Source: Paragonimus westermani (lineage: Eukaryota; Platyhelminthes; Trematoda; Plagiorchiida; Troglotrematidae). Taken from it: a stretch of DNA of 64,000 bases. The stretch lies in contig QNGE01000743.1 of assembly GCA_008508345.1 (NCBI GenBank), forward strand, positions 113,489 through 177,488, given 5' to 3'. The notes below the pieces were generated by a model that saw only the letters and a list, made by a program, of their open reading frames with translations, did no database searches and was not told the origin of the DNA. Shown here piece after piece: positions 12,286-24,830 of this stretch. A program made the translations under genes and the position numbers. Numbering within the stretch: the stretch's first letter is position 1; every line of letters begins with the position of its first letter.

Positions 12286-14120
12286 AACATTGCAAAACCG
12301 ATGTTTTAACCTGTTTATGTGATTGTACAAAACTAATCAAACACCTCGCAGAGGTTCTAACCAAGCTTAGGAAACACATCTAAGGCCGATAGTTATCTTC
12401 TCTTTCAAAGCGGATACAAGTGACAACACAAACGTTTCTTTTGGGTCAGTCAACTCCCAGTGCAGATTTGAAGGTGTTCCACAACTTTCACTGGTGCCAA
12501 ACATCAATAGAAAGCAGTGAAAAATCATTCTTGAATAGACGTGAACTGTCGTCACTGGTACTGAAAATTGTAAACCCGAGCTACTGAGAGGACGGAGTTT
12601 TTAATGATTGGAGAAGAAATGAAGGTAATATGAAAATATGGGCATCAGAATGTCGCTCTCTGTCGTGTGAAATGCCAATCTGTTAACAGACGTAGGTACT
12701 GCATACCAAAGTATTAAATCTATGGTAACCTATTCCAGTGTCTTTTCATCGGATAGTTTATTTCCAACATGCGCATAGTTCACTCAGAAAGTAGGGCTTA
12801 AGGAGGTACTATGAATTGCCTAGATGAATTTTACGCGACAGATAAACAGCGTCGTATACAATCAATATTTCGGCTCAAACTAACATATAGACGAGTGATC
12901 AATTCCAACACAGAGTCGACTCCCTAACCTATGCAAAGTTCATAGACACATCTGTTTGTGATCGACCACGGGTATTTTGAAGAATATGTAACTGGAAACC
13001 TGGCTAATTTGCTTGAAAGTGTACAGGTCAAGAGAGTGTGCAATGAATTATCATGTCAACCAATAGGTGTAGTGGGATATCTGGTTTATTTGTCGTATCT
13101 ACTAACTTAGGTAAAAGAGGCAGATTCTAGTTCCCATTGACGTAGTACAGGCATGAAGGCAGCAGTATGTTTTAGACAACTCATTTTTAGATCGGTAAAA
13201 TAGAACATAGGAGTGATAGTGTAACGCTGAAGAATCAATTGGAATAATTGTTACAAAGTTGGCCTGGTGCTAACTCGATCGGCGGTAATTAGTGTATCAA
13301 GTCACTCTTGCCCAACAGTCTTTGATTCGATTGACAAAGGTAAGTTAGGTGTAAAATTTCCAGTTTACAGTTTCGGAGTAAACTCTCATGCCTACAACAA
13401 TGTACGGTGTTCTATCTTTGAATACCTAGTGTAGATTCCCTGACACTTAAACAGCTCCATCAATGTTTACTTGACACTAATCTGCAACCGTATGAACGAG
13501 GATAGTGCTACTAGTTGACTTTGTCCCATCCACTCCAACTTTAAAATGAGTGATGTTTCCGATTTCATTCTGATAACCACAGAACCGATAAAACCCGTTC
13601 CACAAGAACGAATGAAACCATTGGTGCCAGTTAGTGAGGTCAGAATAAATGCTCTGGTCCAATCGTAAACCAGAGAACTAGGGAAGCATAGATCCTGCTG
13701 GTTGTACAGTCGATTTGCTCTGGGATATTGCAACCTTTAAACAACCTTAGGATATGCATCGATCTCTTCCCCTCTTCTTGCATTTCAGTAAGATTAGAAG
13801 TGAGGCGATTTTGGATAACGGTTGTCATGACAGACGTTTCCTCATTTGGCCAAACATGTCTGCTTCACGTGAACACTGAGGAGGCATCTAGAATGATATA
13901 TCGCGCACCAGATGAATAAGAAAAGGCTGTCCAAGAGATAACATACTATACTGACATGACTACGTAGTTAGAAAATATTCCTGTAGCTGCGGCAAATGAA
14001 TCAGAAAGCCCACTGGAAAACTCGTTTGAAACAAAGCATTATAAATACCAGTGATTAGCCGAGGAGGTCATTCGTAATAATTGAACACCACCGATAGTCA
14101 ATAGTAGCTATGGAATCCAA

Positions 14121-14483
14121 ACAGACTCCTCAGCCAGCTCATTTCGAAAAAGAATATTATAATGACGTTTCAGTTTTGTGAAGCTCGTCATTAGTGTACA
14201 CAACCGGGATTTGCATCCTGATCACAGTTTCATGAAGCAACATTGCTGACCACAGTTCCATTGACCTCACATTAAGCACGACCGATTCATCATATGCTAA
14301 CGCAAAACCGCATTTGTCTGTGAGTGATGGATAGACAACGATCCTTATGTCATTGGCTATAGGAGTACTCGTTAATTCCAATCGGTGGCCATGAGATTAG
14401 AAATTCTGAGTCAAGCAAAAATCTCTACCGTCATTAAGTTTGTTGAACAATATTCTAGATTACTGATGAGTAGTCGGGGTTCT
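14121..14483 (-). mobile_element. Diverged SINE copy
   Basis: Reverse orientation and full length but strongly mutated. It keeps the complement of the box A neighbourhood (CATTGACCTCACATTAAGCA at 14259-14278), the GAAGCTCGTCATTAGTG block, and the CTGATGAGTAGTCGGGG motif at 14463-14479. Box B is degraded. Confidence 0.65.
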
Positions 14484-15858
14484 GACTTGTTAAACATTAT
14501 TTTTTCCTCCCGACCAAGCAAATTGTTTAACGGCGAATTATAACCAAAAGAAAAGTTTAGTTTAAATATTCACTGTCGTACTTTTGCCTTCCCTGATAGT
14601 TTGTAAACCTGGAGCCGTAGAGTTTGGGCTCGTGGTCACGTGCTTTAGAATTTGCTTTTCAGCATTTTTTAGTCATTAATCCTTGGTCAGTCAGTAAGGG
14701 AAAAAACACGCATCAGGGTTACATTGTGTAAAGGGCTGATTGACTGAGGCACTTGTCCTAATCACAAAGCGGTGACGCGTCTGTATAGCGTGTGCGTATA
14801 CGCTAGCCGATAAGTTTTTACATCTGACACATTCGTCTGGTCCTGTACGACAAGGACACCAGTTGACTAAACATTGTAAAAGTTCAAACCTACATATTGT
14901 GAGGGTCAATTTGACTATTCACTTATTAGAGAGTCGACAGTTGTATATTTTGTGAAATAATGAAGTCTTGATGAAGATGAGCCTAGAAGAGGATGGCTGT
15001 AGGCTAAACCTTTATCGAAACACAGGAAACTGTGGTACTTTCATTCAAAACAGGCCAACTCTGATAGCAATGAATTGTGTGCGGTGTACAACTTACGGAA
15101 ATAACATGACAGCCTCTAACATTTCTGAGCGGATAGCAAATATGTGTACATGTTACCGTTGTGTTCGCGTTTTCTTTAAAGCTCTAAAGATCCAGCTCTC
15201 TTCCTAAATGTCACCATTTATTTTGTGCACGTGATGGTAACCTCATTTCTACTACCGCGTTTTGATCAGTCAAGCCAGAATGATATTTGTGAACTAATTT
15301 TTCGCCTGTACATTAGTTCACGTAATGTTGTCTGTGCATTCTACCGGAATCGCCTGTCAGTTCAGTCGCATATAGTTATGCGAAGCAGATGAGAATCGAT
15401 CGTAATGTACGGCCTTTCATGTAGCTGGTGTGAATTTTGGTAATCGCTTAAAAACAAGCTGGCAGTGTAGTTTCATTCCATCAGGTTAGAAACGATTTTT
15501 GTTTATGGGGGACTTCGAGTAGAATGGAACCGATCATTGGGCTTACAGCGTGCCATTTAATCAATTAACAAATGTTTGTTCGAATATAGTAAACAGTAAG
15601 CATTTCATTCGCTAAGCTCTGTCTGGTTACACGCTCCTCAAGATAAGTATGCAAATAATCCATATATCGAGAACCTCTTGCACAGATAATGCAAACAGAT
15701 GTGGGTTTTGGGTGACATGGAAAATTCTGAGATTGCAAAATGGCAGTTCCTTCATTGTTCATTTGTATAATACTGACACGAACGAACAGTGTCACAAGGT
15801 ACACACATTCACAATGTCTTCTGGAGCTTTATCAGACGGTATTATGACTCGAGTCACC

Positions 15859-15932
15859 ATTCACACAGTGGTGTGAAATATCTCGAAAAATTTATCAAAA
15901 TCAAAGAAAGATGATTAGAATGATTTTGATAA
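15859..15932. repeat. Pair of adjacent small hairpins
   Basis: TTCACAC and GTGTGAA pair around a 4-nt loop near 15859-15876. TTATCAAAATCA (15892-15903) is the exact reverse complement of TGATTTTGATAA (15921-15932) with a 17-nt loop. No function is evident. Confidence 0.4.
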
Positions 15933-17363
15933 GAACCACCTGTAGCGTGATGTTTTCAGGCATGCCAAGATTGTTCTCAGGTCGCTTCTGTTGGTAAACA
16001 CAATTACCTGATCTCCTAACTGAGTCTTTCGTGTCTACTATCCCTGAGCTCTTAAACTGTGCACATGTTGTCCGGAAAAAGGCTACCACGTGCCGTTCGA
16101 ATTCACAATCAAGTACGTAATAGATCTGACTGAAAGGAAAACGGAGTACTCAGGGTTTTTCTATTCGGTGGGTAAAGTTTATGAACAGATTTTGAACCGT
16201 AGAATTTTTGCTAGTAAATTTCTATAAGCCTTTAAAGAGGCAGCTGTGAAGACAACGTTTACAATAAACAGGAGAACGTCACAAGCTTGAAAACTCCAAG
16301 TGATTTTTAGTCTTGCGGAGGCAACAATTATGTACGCTTTAAAGTATGTGCGTTTCACTTGAAGTTCAAGTTTTATGAGTCGACTTGGTCCGTTTCGATT
16401 TCGTTCTCGTGACTTATACAGTCTGAAATCGAAAAGCAGCCAATGTGTGGATATGAATTAATTCTTTGGACAGACTATAAGCACTAAATTCATCAGTTAA
16501 TTTGACTGTTTTCCTGACAAAGAACATCACTTTGCCAACACGAAGTTCGCCAGCCAAAACGCGTGTCCAAAGTTTGACTTCTTAATCCAGAAAACTTAGG
16601 ATCTTTGACAGTTTACCTACGAGAAAACTCCAGAAGTAATATTTCGTTTTACAAGGAGATAAACTGGTAGTCACAGGTGGTACCGTAACGAAATGTTTGT
16701 AAGCCAAACAACCAATTCACAGGGCAACCATACACCTAGTAACCATACTTTATTTCAAAAAATGTTTTTAAAACATGAACTTCAGAAGTAACTTTGAAGC
16801 TCACTGTTATTGCATACGAATTTTGTTTAACCAAGCATATATTCCATTATGATGATATTCGTTCTATGTTGATTACATAACCGGTCTCATTTTTAATGCA
16901 ACTATCGATCGATTGTCAAAACAGGATATTACATTTGTGCTCGTTGTTTTTCGAATAGCTCTCTGCTGTAGCGTTTTGTAAGAGCGAACAGTACGTGAGT
17001 TCTACATCTCCATTTTGGTTGGGTGATCCCCCGAAAACATTCACTCTATCTACGTGCTCACAACCGATTCTATGGTAGAATGGTAGCTCTGTGTCGTTAA
17101 ACTATCCGCTTCAACACATGTTTACAGATGAACAATTAATTGAAATAGGGTGTGATTTCTGTTTGTATTATCCTCGAATACTTATTGGTGATTGAACCAT
17201 TCATTCACTTCTGTAAAATAGCATTGTCATTGATATCCCTAATCTGTTTCACAAGCACAAGCAAGTAGGCAGGAATTTTGTGTTAGTTAATTTCGGAACT
17301 TATGTTTCATTTTCCCATTTATCCAGTCATTACAACATATCTAGCTTGATAGTATGTTTGTAG

Positions 17364-17380
17364 AGAGAGAGAGAGAGGGA
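17364..17380. repeat. GA microsatellite
   Basis: A short GAGAGA run, slightly interrupted at its end. Confidence 0.7.
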
Positions 17381-20063
17381 AACAATAGGAGAATATAGAC
17401 TGGTGCTTTCGCATGAACATTCATTTCATAAAAGACAAAAGATTCGCCTTCTATGGAATTCGTTAGAAATCGGTCTCCATTCCTAGCTACCTAATTTCAA
17501 GATTCATTAAATTTTTCACAATTCATCATCCGTCATATTGTCTTAGGGGTGCATTCGGGCTTTTGAACGGATCTATAAAGTTTCCAACCCGATTTGGTGG
17601 CATTTCAAGTAGACATTTTATCGGTGCTGTTGATGAATAGCAGTTGAAAGCCTGTGAGAATGTAGGCCTGACAATAACCATCTCCTGTGTCCAAATCTAT
17701 TCTATTCGTTACTCAGACGTGTATCCTGTTTTACCCGTAAGCATGTATTTAAGCTTATAATTGTAAAATGACCTCATCTCGTGGGAATTTTTGTTAATCC
17801 AGAACCTGCTTCTCCAGGGCTCGCTAATTAACTGAATGTATAACAAGAAAAACCTCTTTATAATTCCAGTTGTATGGCAATGAATACATCTTCAGCTTTG
17901 TCACTACTGATGATGACATCGATAGCTAACTTTCTACCGCTGGGGTTGTTAAAAGCAAATTCTTGCTCTGACTCGACTTAGCCTGAAGAACTAGCAACAA
18001 AGATCATACACGTACGCACAATTCACTTTCAAACTAAACAGCCAGTCGGAATATTACCACTGGGACAAACACTGTAGGAATCATCGTAGTTCCATACACC
18101 AAAGTAGCTGATGATGTTTGAAGGATGGTACACGGTTACGTTATCACCGGAATACATGTCAATTGGAGAAGTGATTCATGTAAGTCTCAATGGTAATCTC
18201 TTTGATAACAAAAATGTAGCTTGTGAAAAATGTTAAAATAATTTACAGTTAGTTACCACATCTAATGCAACATATACGTTCTCACTGTTCAATTAGTTCT
18301 GTCAACCTTGTTGGCATGAAGCACATTATACAATCAATGTAGGTTGTGTCCATAACACGGATTAAAAACTAACTAAACTTTTCTGTGTAGATGATCCAGT
18401 TTGACTGTATCGAGTTCCAAATGTAGGAACGTATGTCAAATGTGCTCACAAAATTTATGAAACGATTTTGTGTAACGGTTTATCAGTTAGAACTAATAGC
18501 CGAATGTACAAGTTAACATCCTTAGTAATCAATAAATTGAAGCTGACACCAGGTAACGAGTTAATTGCTATAATCTAGGTTTCACCCACCTCGGGTGGAC
18601 TTCATCTTGAGTGTTGTCACTGGTTTCTGGTGTTTGTAGATGCTTAGCAGCAAATGAGAGCGCCAAAAACTCTTAATTATTTCGAAGGAAAAATAATTAA
18701 TTGCTCATTTTTGTTTTTGACACTTCAGGGAGAAAGTTAGATGTGAACGGATGAAATATACATCGTGAAAATACAGACAGTAACCACGGCAACCAAATAT
18801 GGCTAATTTCAGAGGCAAACTGTCTAGCTTTCATACTGCCTTTTATATCATCTACGGTAAAGAAAAAAGTGATTCGTTGGTATTTACTAAAATGCCAATG
18901 TCGATTTTCCCGTCCTAGATCAGGTGTGCTATATTGCACTTGGGATTGGTGAGTGAAATTGGGTACAGACTTGAGGTAACAGAGAATAACAAAACATGCA
19001 CATTACATTGACGTATTTGGATGTTTGATGCGTGTTTTGAAAACACGAGAGGACGCAGACTGGATTGCATCAATAACACGAGGAGTTGGCCAGCATTGTT
19101 TAACTTTACGACACTCACTCCCGCCAACGTGTTCACGTAACCTATTTGGTTTAACTACTTCGAATAGAAGTGCTACAGGTTTCTTTGTCCTAAAAATTCG
19201 TATTTTAGCTCGCAATTATCGTGTTCTAACCGCTAGGCCGTTCTCTAACCTCTACTCGTCTGTTGCCATTAATGTACAGAACCAGACAGTTGGGACACCG
19301 GATGTATACACAGCCGTTCTCCGGCTGTAGGTATGTGTGTGATACAGAGCAACATTACGGTGATCAACGCATTCTACCAAAACGGGTAACATGTATCTAA
19401 CTCACAGTTTTTCTGGTCTGAACACTTTCAACAGTTTCACCCACAGTATACACGGTTGACAAGTTGAACAGTCAGTATAGCACCGGAAACAAGCCGTTAA
19501 ACTGGAGGTCAATTATGCTACTCCCTGGATGAAAGTCTGTACAAATTTAGCAAATAAAACGGAGTAATGTGGTGAAGCATCCGGACAACCAAGAATGTGG
19601 TTGAACAGACTTTCTCGGGATCACTTAGAAGAGTTCTTAGTCGAACAACCGGGCCACCACTCAAACAGTCGGTCTGACTAATGGAACATTTCACTGTTTG
19701 CCAATTCTCTTATAACAGATGGTAAGTCAGCAAATCCTCATGTGGTTCATACGTTCCTCAATACAACAGCATTTAAAATGACCAACCCACCAGCGAATAC
19801 GCACGCGTTTACCATATCGAACGATTCGCATTTGTTGGCCACTACCACACACCATCTCTCACTCCGTTCCCATACGCATTTGTATGAAGTGTTAGTAAGT
19901 CAGTATACGGTTCGCCTGTTGGCTGACTGGTCATGACTTTGGTGACATTTTCTGACAGTGCGCAGAGCGGAACAAATTTGTATTGATTCGTAAAAAAAGT
20001 ATCGCAAGATTGCAAACTGTTGATCAGGCTTGGCCAGTTCTGCTATCCCCAAAAGTGGACCTC

Positions 20064-20450
20064 ATCATTATCATCATCATCATCCGTGAGTCTGACAAAA
20101 TGTACTGTGGCTCGGGCCGCCGCTCACCTCAACAGTGGCGTGGAATATCCTACAAGGAAGCGTTACTAAGAAGGTCGGAAAATATTAAAAAAAGACTAAG
20201 CGGGAGAACTAGAAATGGTATGGATACAGGTACGCCATTGACTGCGACACATCGCCATCTCGGATAGCGTCTGTAACCAGCGGTTTGAGTGATCACAGGG
20301 ACCCCATCCAGGCAGGCGATGCCTGGCCACTTTGCTCAATGGAACAGTCAAGGTCTTCATATTTCGTGACCACGTTGTTGTTTGACTACCACGCGGTTTT
20401 ACCCAACTGTTGGTGGTGGACCCAATTAAGTGCATATACTGATTGTTTGC
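20064..20450 (-). mobile_element. RTE-like LINE, 5'-truncated 3' end
   Basis: The minus-strand frame 20435-20196 carries a motif typical of the extreme C-terminus of RTE-type reverse transcriptase proteins in flukes: RHRLPGWGPCDHSNRW, then LSEMAMCRSQWRTC, shortly before a stop. About 130 bp of 3' untranslated sequence follow and end in a short ATG-type trinucleotide repeat at 20064-20084, as expected for RTE elements, which end in simple repeats rather than poly(A). Only the last 390 bp or so are present, consistent with 5' truncation during target-primed reverse transcription. No catalytic residues remain. Confidence 0.65.
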
Positions 20451-21060
20451 TTTGATGCTATCCGCAGAGTATTGAATACCGTGTTATCACAATTAGTTTT
20501 CTGTCTTCACATAATCACATGACAAACTTCCCTCTCCACATCTGGTGCACGGGATTGTCTTATTCACACAGCCTACTTAGTATTAGATGGACCATTTTAA
20601 ACTACCACTTGGGCAACAGCGACTGAGCAGTACTCGAGTTTGAGTGGTTTTGTACCTTTGAAACAAACACCCGATACCTAACCAGCACAATATGGAAAAT
20701 TCACTCTTCAGACAGAGTAGACCAGAATCTAAAAACAGCCACCAATGTGTGAGAAGAAAATGACTATCCGGGTCGTTTTGTAACCCAAAACATGAGTGTA
20801 ACTATACCAGGGGATCCAATTACCATGGTAGAGGAGAAAAACGTATTCATCCGCCATCATTTTAAGGATGATATTGCGATAGAGACAAAACCTTCGAATC
20901 CATCAGACTATTAATCGCGCATTTTCAGTGGCAACGCTACGCAGTTGGTCCATCACACACCCCTGCTGATATTGAGCCTGAAGGACAAACTCCATCTCCT
21001 CGACCAATCCGTGACTGTGTGCTCATTCGCCTGATGTTGTACTGTTGTTCTACTGTGTAG

Positions 21061-21374
21061 GCCACAGGACGAGGCGTTTTTCAGAACAGATCAGAGAACA
21101 CCATCCTCGGGAAAGGTTCGAGCAAATCAACTAGCAATGCAGTCGTCACACATTTGGCCAAGTTTGCCCCACGCAGGCACTCAGTCGACACACTTTCGGC
21201 CAACCACTCCAGATTGGTCAGACAACAGATGCTGTCCGATGCCGAATCGATCGTTAGTCGATTACGTTCTTGTGTTCATACTAAAATTTGGTGCAAGCGA
21301 TGCATTGGCCGTGACCAAGGGTCACACTACTGATCTACAGGCTTGTTCAAGCTCCGACCGATAGCTCTGTGACA
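21061..21374 (+). other. Open frame with a plausible splice acceptor, unassigned
   Basis: An uninterrupted frame of about 100 codons with no useful initial Met, preceded by a T-rich tract ending CTACTGTGTAG at 21060. It is rich in Ser, Arg and Ala and contains HLAKFAPRRHSVDTLSANHS. No donor of good quality and no homology are recognised, and it runs against the host gene. It may be a decayed element or chance. Confidence 0.2.
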
Positions 21375-22386
21375 TAACGGTGAGTGGGGCTCTACATCAC
21401 TGAATAGTAACAGTGATGACCCGCCACCTGAATGGCTACGTTACAGACGTTCGGAATTTCAGCAACGTTTTCCGTGAACCAGTGACATTCTGCTAAACTT
21501 CTGTGTACTTCTTGCATATTGGTTCAACTTCGCAGAACCTATATAATCTAACTGGGTTGATGATGAATTATTGAAAACAATTGTTTGTCACTATTTTCCT
21601 CTTCTACTCAATACGAATTTTCGTGAACCATCCAAACCTTGAAAATTCGGTAACTGTCACACAGCCTAGCTTTTGTCAATAATGTTGCCCTCATTAGTGA
21701 AACGCCATGAAGGAATCTTCAATTATGTGAATAGGGAAGTTGCAGCGTTTATTGCCGGTTAGTATCCGGGACTTAATTCCGGCGTTTCTTCACGATAATG
21801 AAGCCATTACTGGTGTAAGATGCGTTTGTTATCTGTTGATCTCGTTCTTTCTTTCCTAAATCAGCAGCGGATTTATCAGTGCCGGTGTGTCCTCATTAGA
21901 TGCACCGACCACATATTGATCTACCGTACTTTCATTCTAAAAGGTTTATATATTGTGATATCCGACCTGGCTTTCTGGTGAGCATTTGTAGATCCCATCA
22001 CTCTGTGTAGACATAAAGCGTTTTCATTCCCATTCTTGGCGCGCCTACTTTGTTTGGAACATTTCGGCATCCTAAATGTATCCATGTATCGGGTTTCACA
22101 CTCCATTTGCGAATCTGTGCCTAGTTCGACTTCTACACGAACCAATGTTAACCCTCTGGTTATTCTAATTTTTGAATCACATACTCAACGGGTCACCTGT
22201 CCTCTATTTGCCGACGTGTGACCAGATGAGAAAAGCTCCACGTTCAAATCAAGAGACGCTTACTGTTAACTCGAAGCATGCTTATTTCCTGGCTTTCACA
22301 TCACAAACTGTTTGCTAACATGTAGCATACGAAGTGAGATGTTGTCTGAATACTCTTAGGTCACCCAGATCTAAACGGAAGCAGTC

Positions 22387-22467
22387 ATGAGAGCCGGGGC
22401 TCGAACCTATAACACAGCAACTCGCAGACGAATATCGCTACCACTACACTACCACAAGACCAACTCG
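22387..22467 (-). repeat. tRNA-like sequence (second family, copy 1)
   Basis: On the minus strand box A is TAGTGTAGTGG (complement at 22441-22451) and box B is GGTTCGAGCC (complement at 22398-22407). The T stem is mismatched and the acceptor ends pair poorly, so this is a tRNA pseudogene or SINE head, not a working tRNA. It resembles the sequence at 33171-33245 in its leading TGGTCTTGT block. Confidence 0.55.
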
Positions 22468-24326
22468 GGTGTCTCTAATTCACATTACGAAAATGATAGG
22501 TAAAAGGGAGGAGCAATTAGTAAACACTGTATTGAAAACACATTGATTTGCTGTTCCTTCGATGAGCAGGTTACGATGACAAAGTTGAAATTCAAAAATC
22601 ATTATATTATAACTTGTTTTGCCATCAAAGTTGGTATTCTGCACTTCCTTCACACAATACTGGTTCCGGTTGATTTGCGAAATTTGACACAACAACGAAA
22701 ATAGTTCAGTAGTCTTCAGAAACTCGGTCAATTACGAGGCTAATGTTAATTGGGTGGCCTCCAAGTTGGATTTCTGAGGTTAGTAAAGAGGCTACTTGGC
22801 ACCATTAGGTGTCAGAAAGCAACGGTTTCGTTGATTTCAAAATGAGTACACATCGGTTCCTAACCCCGTCTTTTCCAAGCTCATAAAGGCTCTAACTGAC
22901 TATGCGTTCGGGGGATTGGGATGGTTGCACAATCAAGTCACGTGGGAAAGTTTGAACAACATTTCAGTCTGACACTTACTGATTCGAGCACCCATTAAAA
23001 CATTTCTATTTAACTTGCAGGAGTTCGTGAACTCTATGAACAACAGGACGTGAGCGGTTACCAGAGCTACGGTGAGCCAGTGTGAGCTGAGATTAAACGC
23101 AGTATGGCACAAACAGCTCTTCTGACGGCAAATTAGTCTGGCTGGAGTGGTCTTAAGTTGCACCCACACTAGAACAGGATATTCTTGTCTACGTTGAAAG
23201 AATACGATGCATATATAGTGGTGTTAGTCGACACCATTTTTTACCTGATTATAAAAGCGTACGGGATACAAAACGAAGGTGATCGTAATTCTGAGAGACA
23301 AACATACAGAAATAAACTAATGAGATATGTGCATATTAATTGATCACGTCCGGTAGTGCCCATTCTGTTGAAAAATGTCGACTCGAAGGATGTTAGTTCG
23401 AAAGCTTCTGATAATCGTGTACGATGAAGATTTTCCTGCAGTAGTTTGGCATTTCCTGTTTTGATCTTGGCCCATAGCTGCCGTTAGTTAGCTTGTGCCC
23501 ATTCAGTTAAATGAGTGAAAAAGTTTACTGAGGCGTATGTCCCCATCTTATACGGCCAGAAAAGCGCCACGTACTTGGCTTACTCGCCTTGGTCACACAA
23601 ACTGTGACACCATGCGAACGCAGCACTCGTGTCGTCACCACAGACGAAGTCAGGAGAAGTGACCAAAACTGGATACTGTAAGAGTGACTGCTAATAAAAA
23701 TTCCAAATTATGAATTGAAAGCCTGTATTTACATCCGTTTTCGATCCATCTGGACAGAAAAGCAAACCATACAAAAAGCTGGCTATTTTCCAACTTGAAA
23801 ATTGTTTTTACAACTGCACACATTTACTATGAGTAGCCTGTGATATTCACCGAGGATATCAACAAATCACAGATAAATGTGACTGAAAGTTCGATAGAAA
23901 TAAAAATCAACTTTCCGGAATTAGGTCCAAGATGTATTGGATGCTATGTCTGCCTGACATGTATACGAACCGAATTTCAGACCCCGATCACTTATGCACT
24001 TATGCACTCTAATAAACGCCACTCTTCAATGTAATGTTCTACCGAAAGAGACCGATTGAATGGTCTACGTGAATGCGACAACAATGGACGGTTACAACAG
24101 ACACATTTCATGGATGTCTTACGATTGATAACTTGTGTCGAAAACAAGGTTGAACCATTATGTACGAGGAACTACAAAAAAGTATAAATGTCCTTCCGTT
24201 GAATACTTTCTAGATCGATTTTCAGAAGAACATCGGTTACACGTCAAAAATCAGTATGACTTTTTGTCCTAAGCAGAAGCGGACTGACAAATGGTGCTTT
24301 CTGAAAATATGTGCAACCCGGCTCAC

Positions 24327-24481
24327 CTGACATTTAATCCGTTCCATCGATCTGTCATTCGATCCAAGTCGGCTTGCAACTTGCTAGTATCCTCAGAGTG
24401 GAAACGCGACATCAGCAGCTCAGATTCTCGGCGATATATGGCCAATTTGTCTCTGCCTTCCGGTAGACTTTGTTGTAACTC
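24327..24481 (-). CDS. Exon 3 of the spectrin-repeat-like gene
   Basis: A 155-bp exon encoding 51 codons plus two bases. The acceptor is a T-rich tract ending CAAATCAG at 24482; the donor is GTCAG followed by GTGAGC. It starts in phase 0, matching the end of exon 2, and ends in phase 2, matching exon 4. The translation continues the repeat with helices B and C: a charged segment (ELQQSLPEGRDKLAIYRRE) followed by DLDRMTDRWNGLNVRL across the junction. The pattern 'L..D...M..RW..L...L' is the classic spectrin helix C signature with its conserved Trp. It is too short to stand alone as a reading frame and is recognised from its splice sites and this motif. Confidence 0.82.
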
Positions 24482-24773
24482 CTGATTTGAAAAAAAATAT
24501 AGAGAAATGGAACGAGTTCTTCAGGAAGTCAGTTAATTTTTTGCACAGTACCCTGGATACCAGCGACAAGAAAAAAGTACTCAAACCCATGCTGTTTTGT
24601 TTCACAATTCTGAATCAGAACAGGTTCATGGATGGAGTCAGTTATAATTAGTGGCACGGTTTGTGCCTGAAGAATATTCGTCTACAACGCGTTCCCCGCG
24701 GTTTTATGAAGTACAGTACAGCTGAACATGCCTTAATCAAGTGAGAAATTCCAAAACACGACATGACGAGAAA

Positions 24774-24830
24774 ACTCCTTGCTCAGTTGGTAGAGCACTT
24801 GCGGTGTCTGGGTATGTTGTTTCTGTTGTT
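24774..24830 (+). repeat. tRNA-derived fragment with intact D arm
   Basis: GCTCAGTTGGTAGAGC at 24781-24796 is a perfect tRNA D arm (GCTC paired with GAGC around AGTTGGTA). The region where box B should be (near 24835) is degraded, so no tRNA can be drawn. Confidence 0.4.

Larger units (their letters stand above)
3653..24326 (-). other. Intron 3 of the spectrin-repeat-like gene (about 20.7 kb)
   Basis: The largest intron of the model. It hosts SINE copies at 6.6-7.1, 7.7, 9.8 and 14.1 kb, a C2H2-finger LINE remnant at 5.2 kb, an RTE-like LINE tail at 20.1-20.4 kb, a tRNA-like block at 22.4 kb and two stretches of degraded or possible coding sequence on the opposite strand (11.1-12.3 and 21.06-21.38 kb). 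The stretch 15.9-18.7 kb is AT-rich and nothing beyond small hairpins and a GA run is seen. Additional exons, if any, would have to preserve phase 2. Confidence 0.65.

Noticed and set aside
19222..19243. tRNA-like box A on the minus strand (CGGCCTAGCGGTTAGAACAC)
   Set aside because: No box B at the right distance; not enough to call a tRNA or SINE.
22387..22467. Functional tRNA gene on the minus strand
   Set aside because: T stem and acceptor stem are mismatched and the anticodon region is too long.
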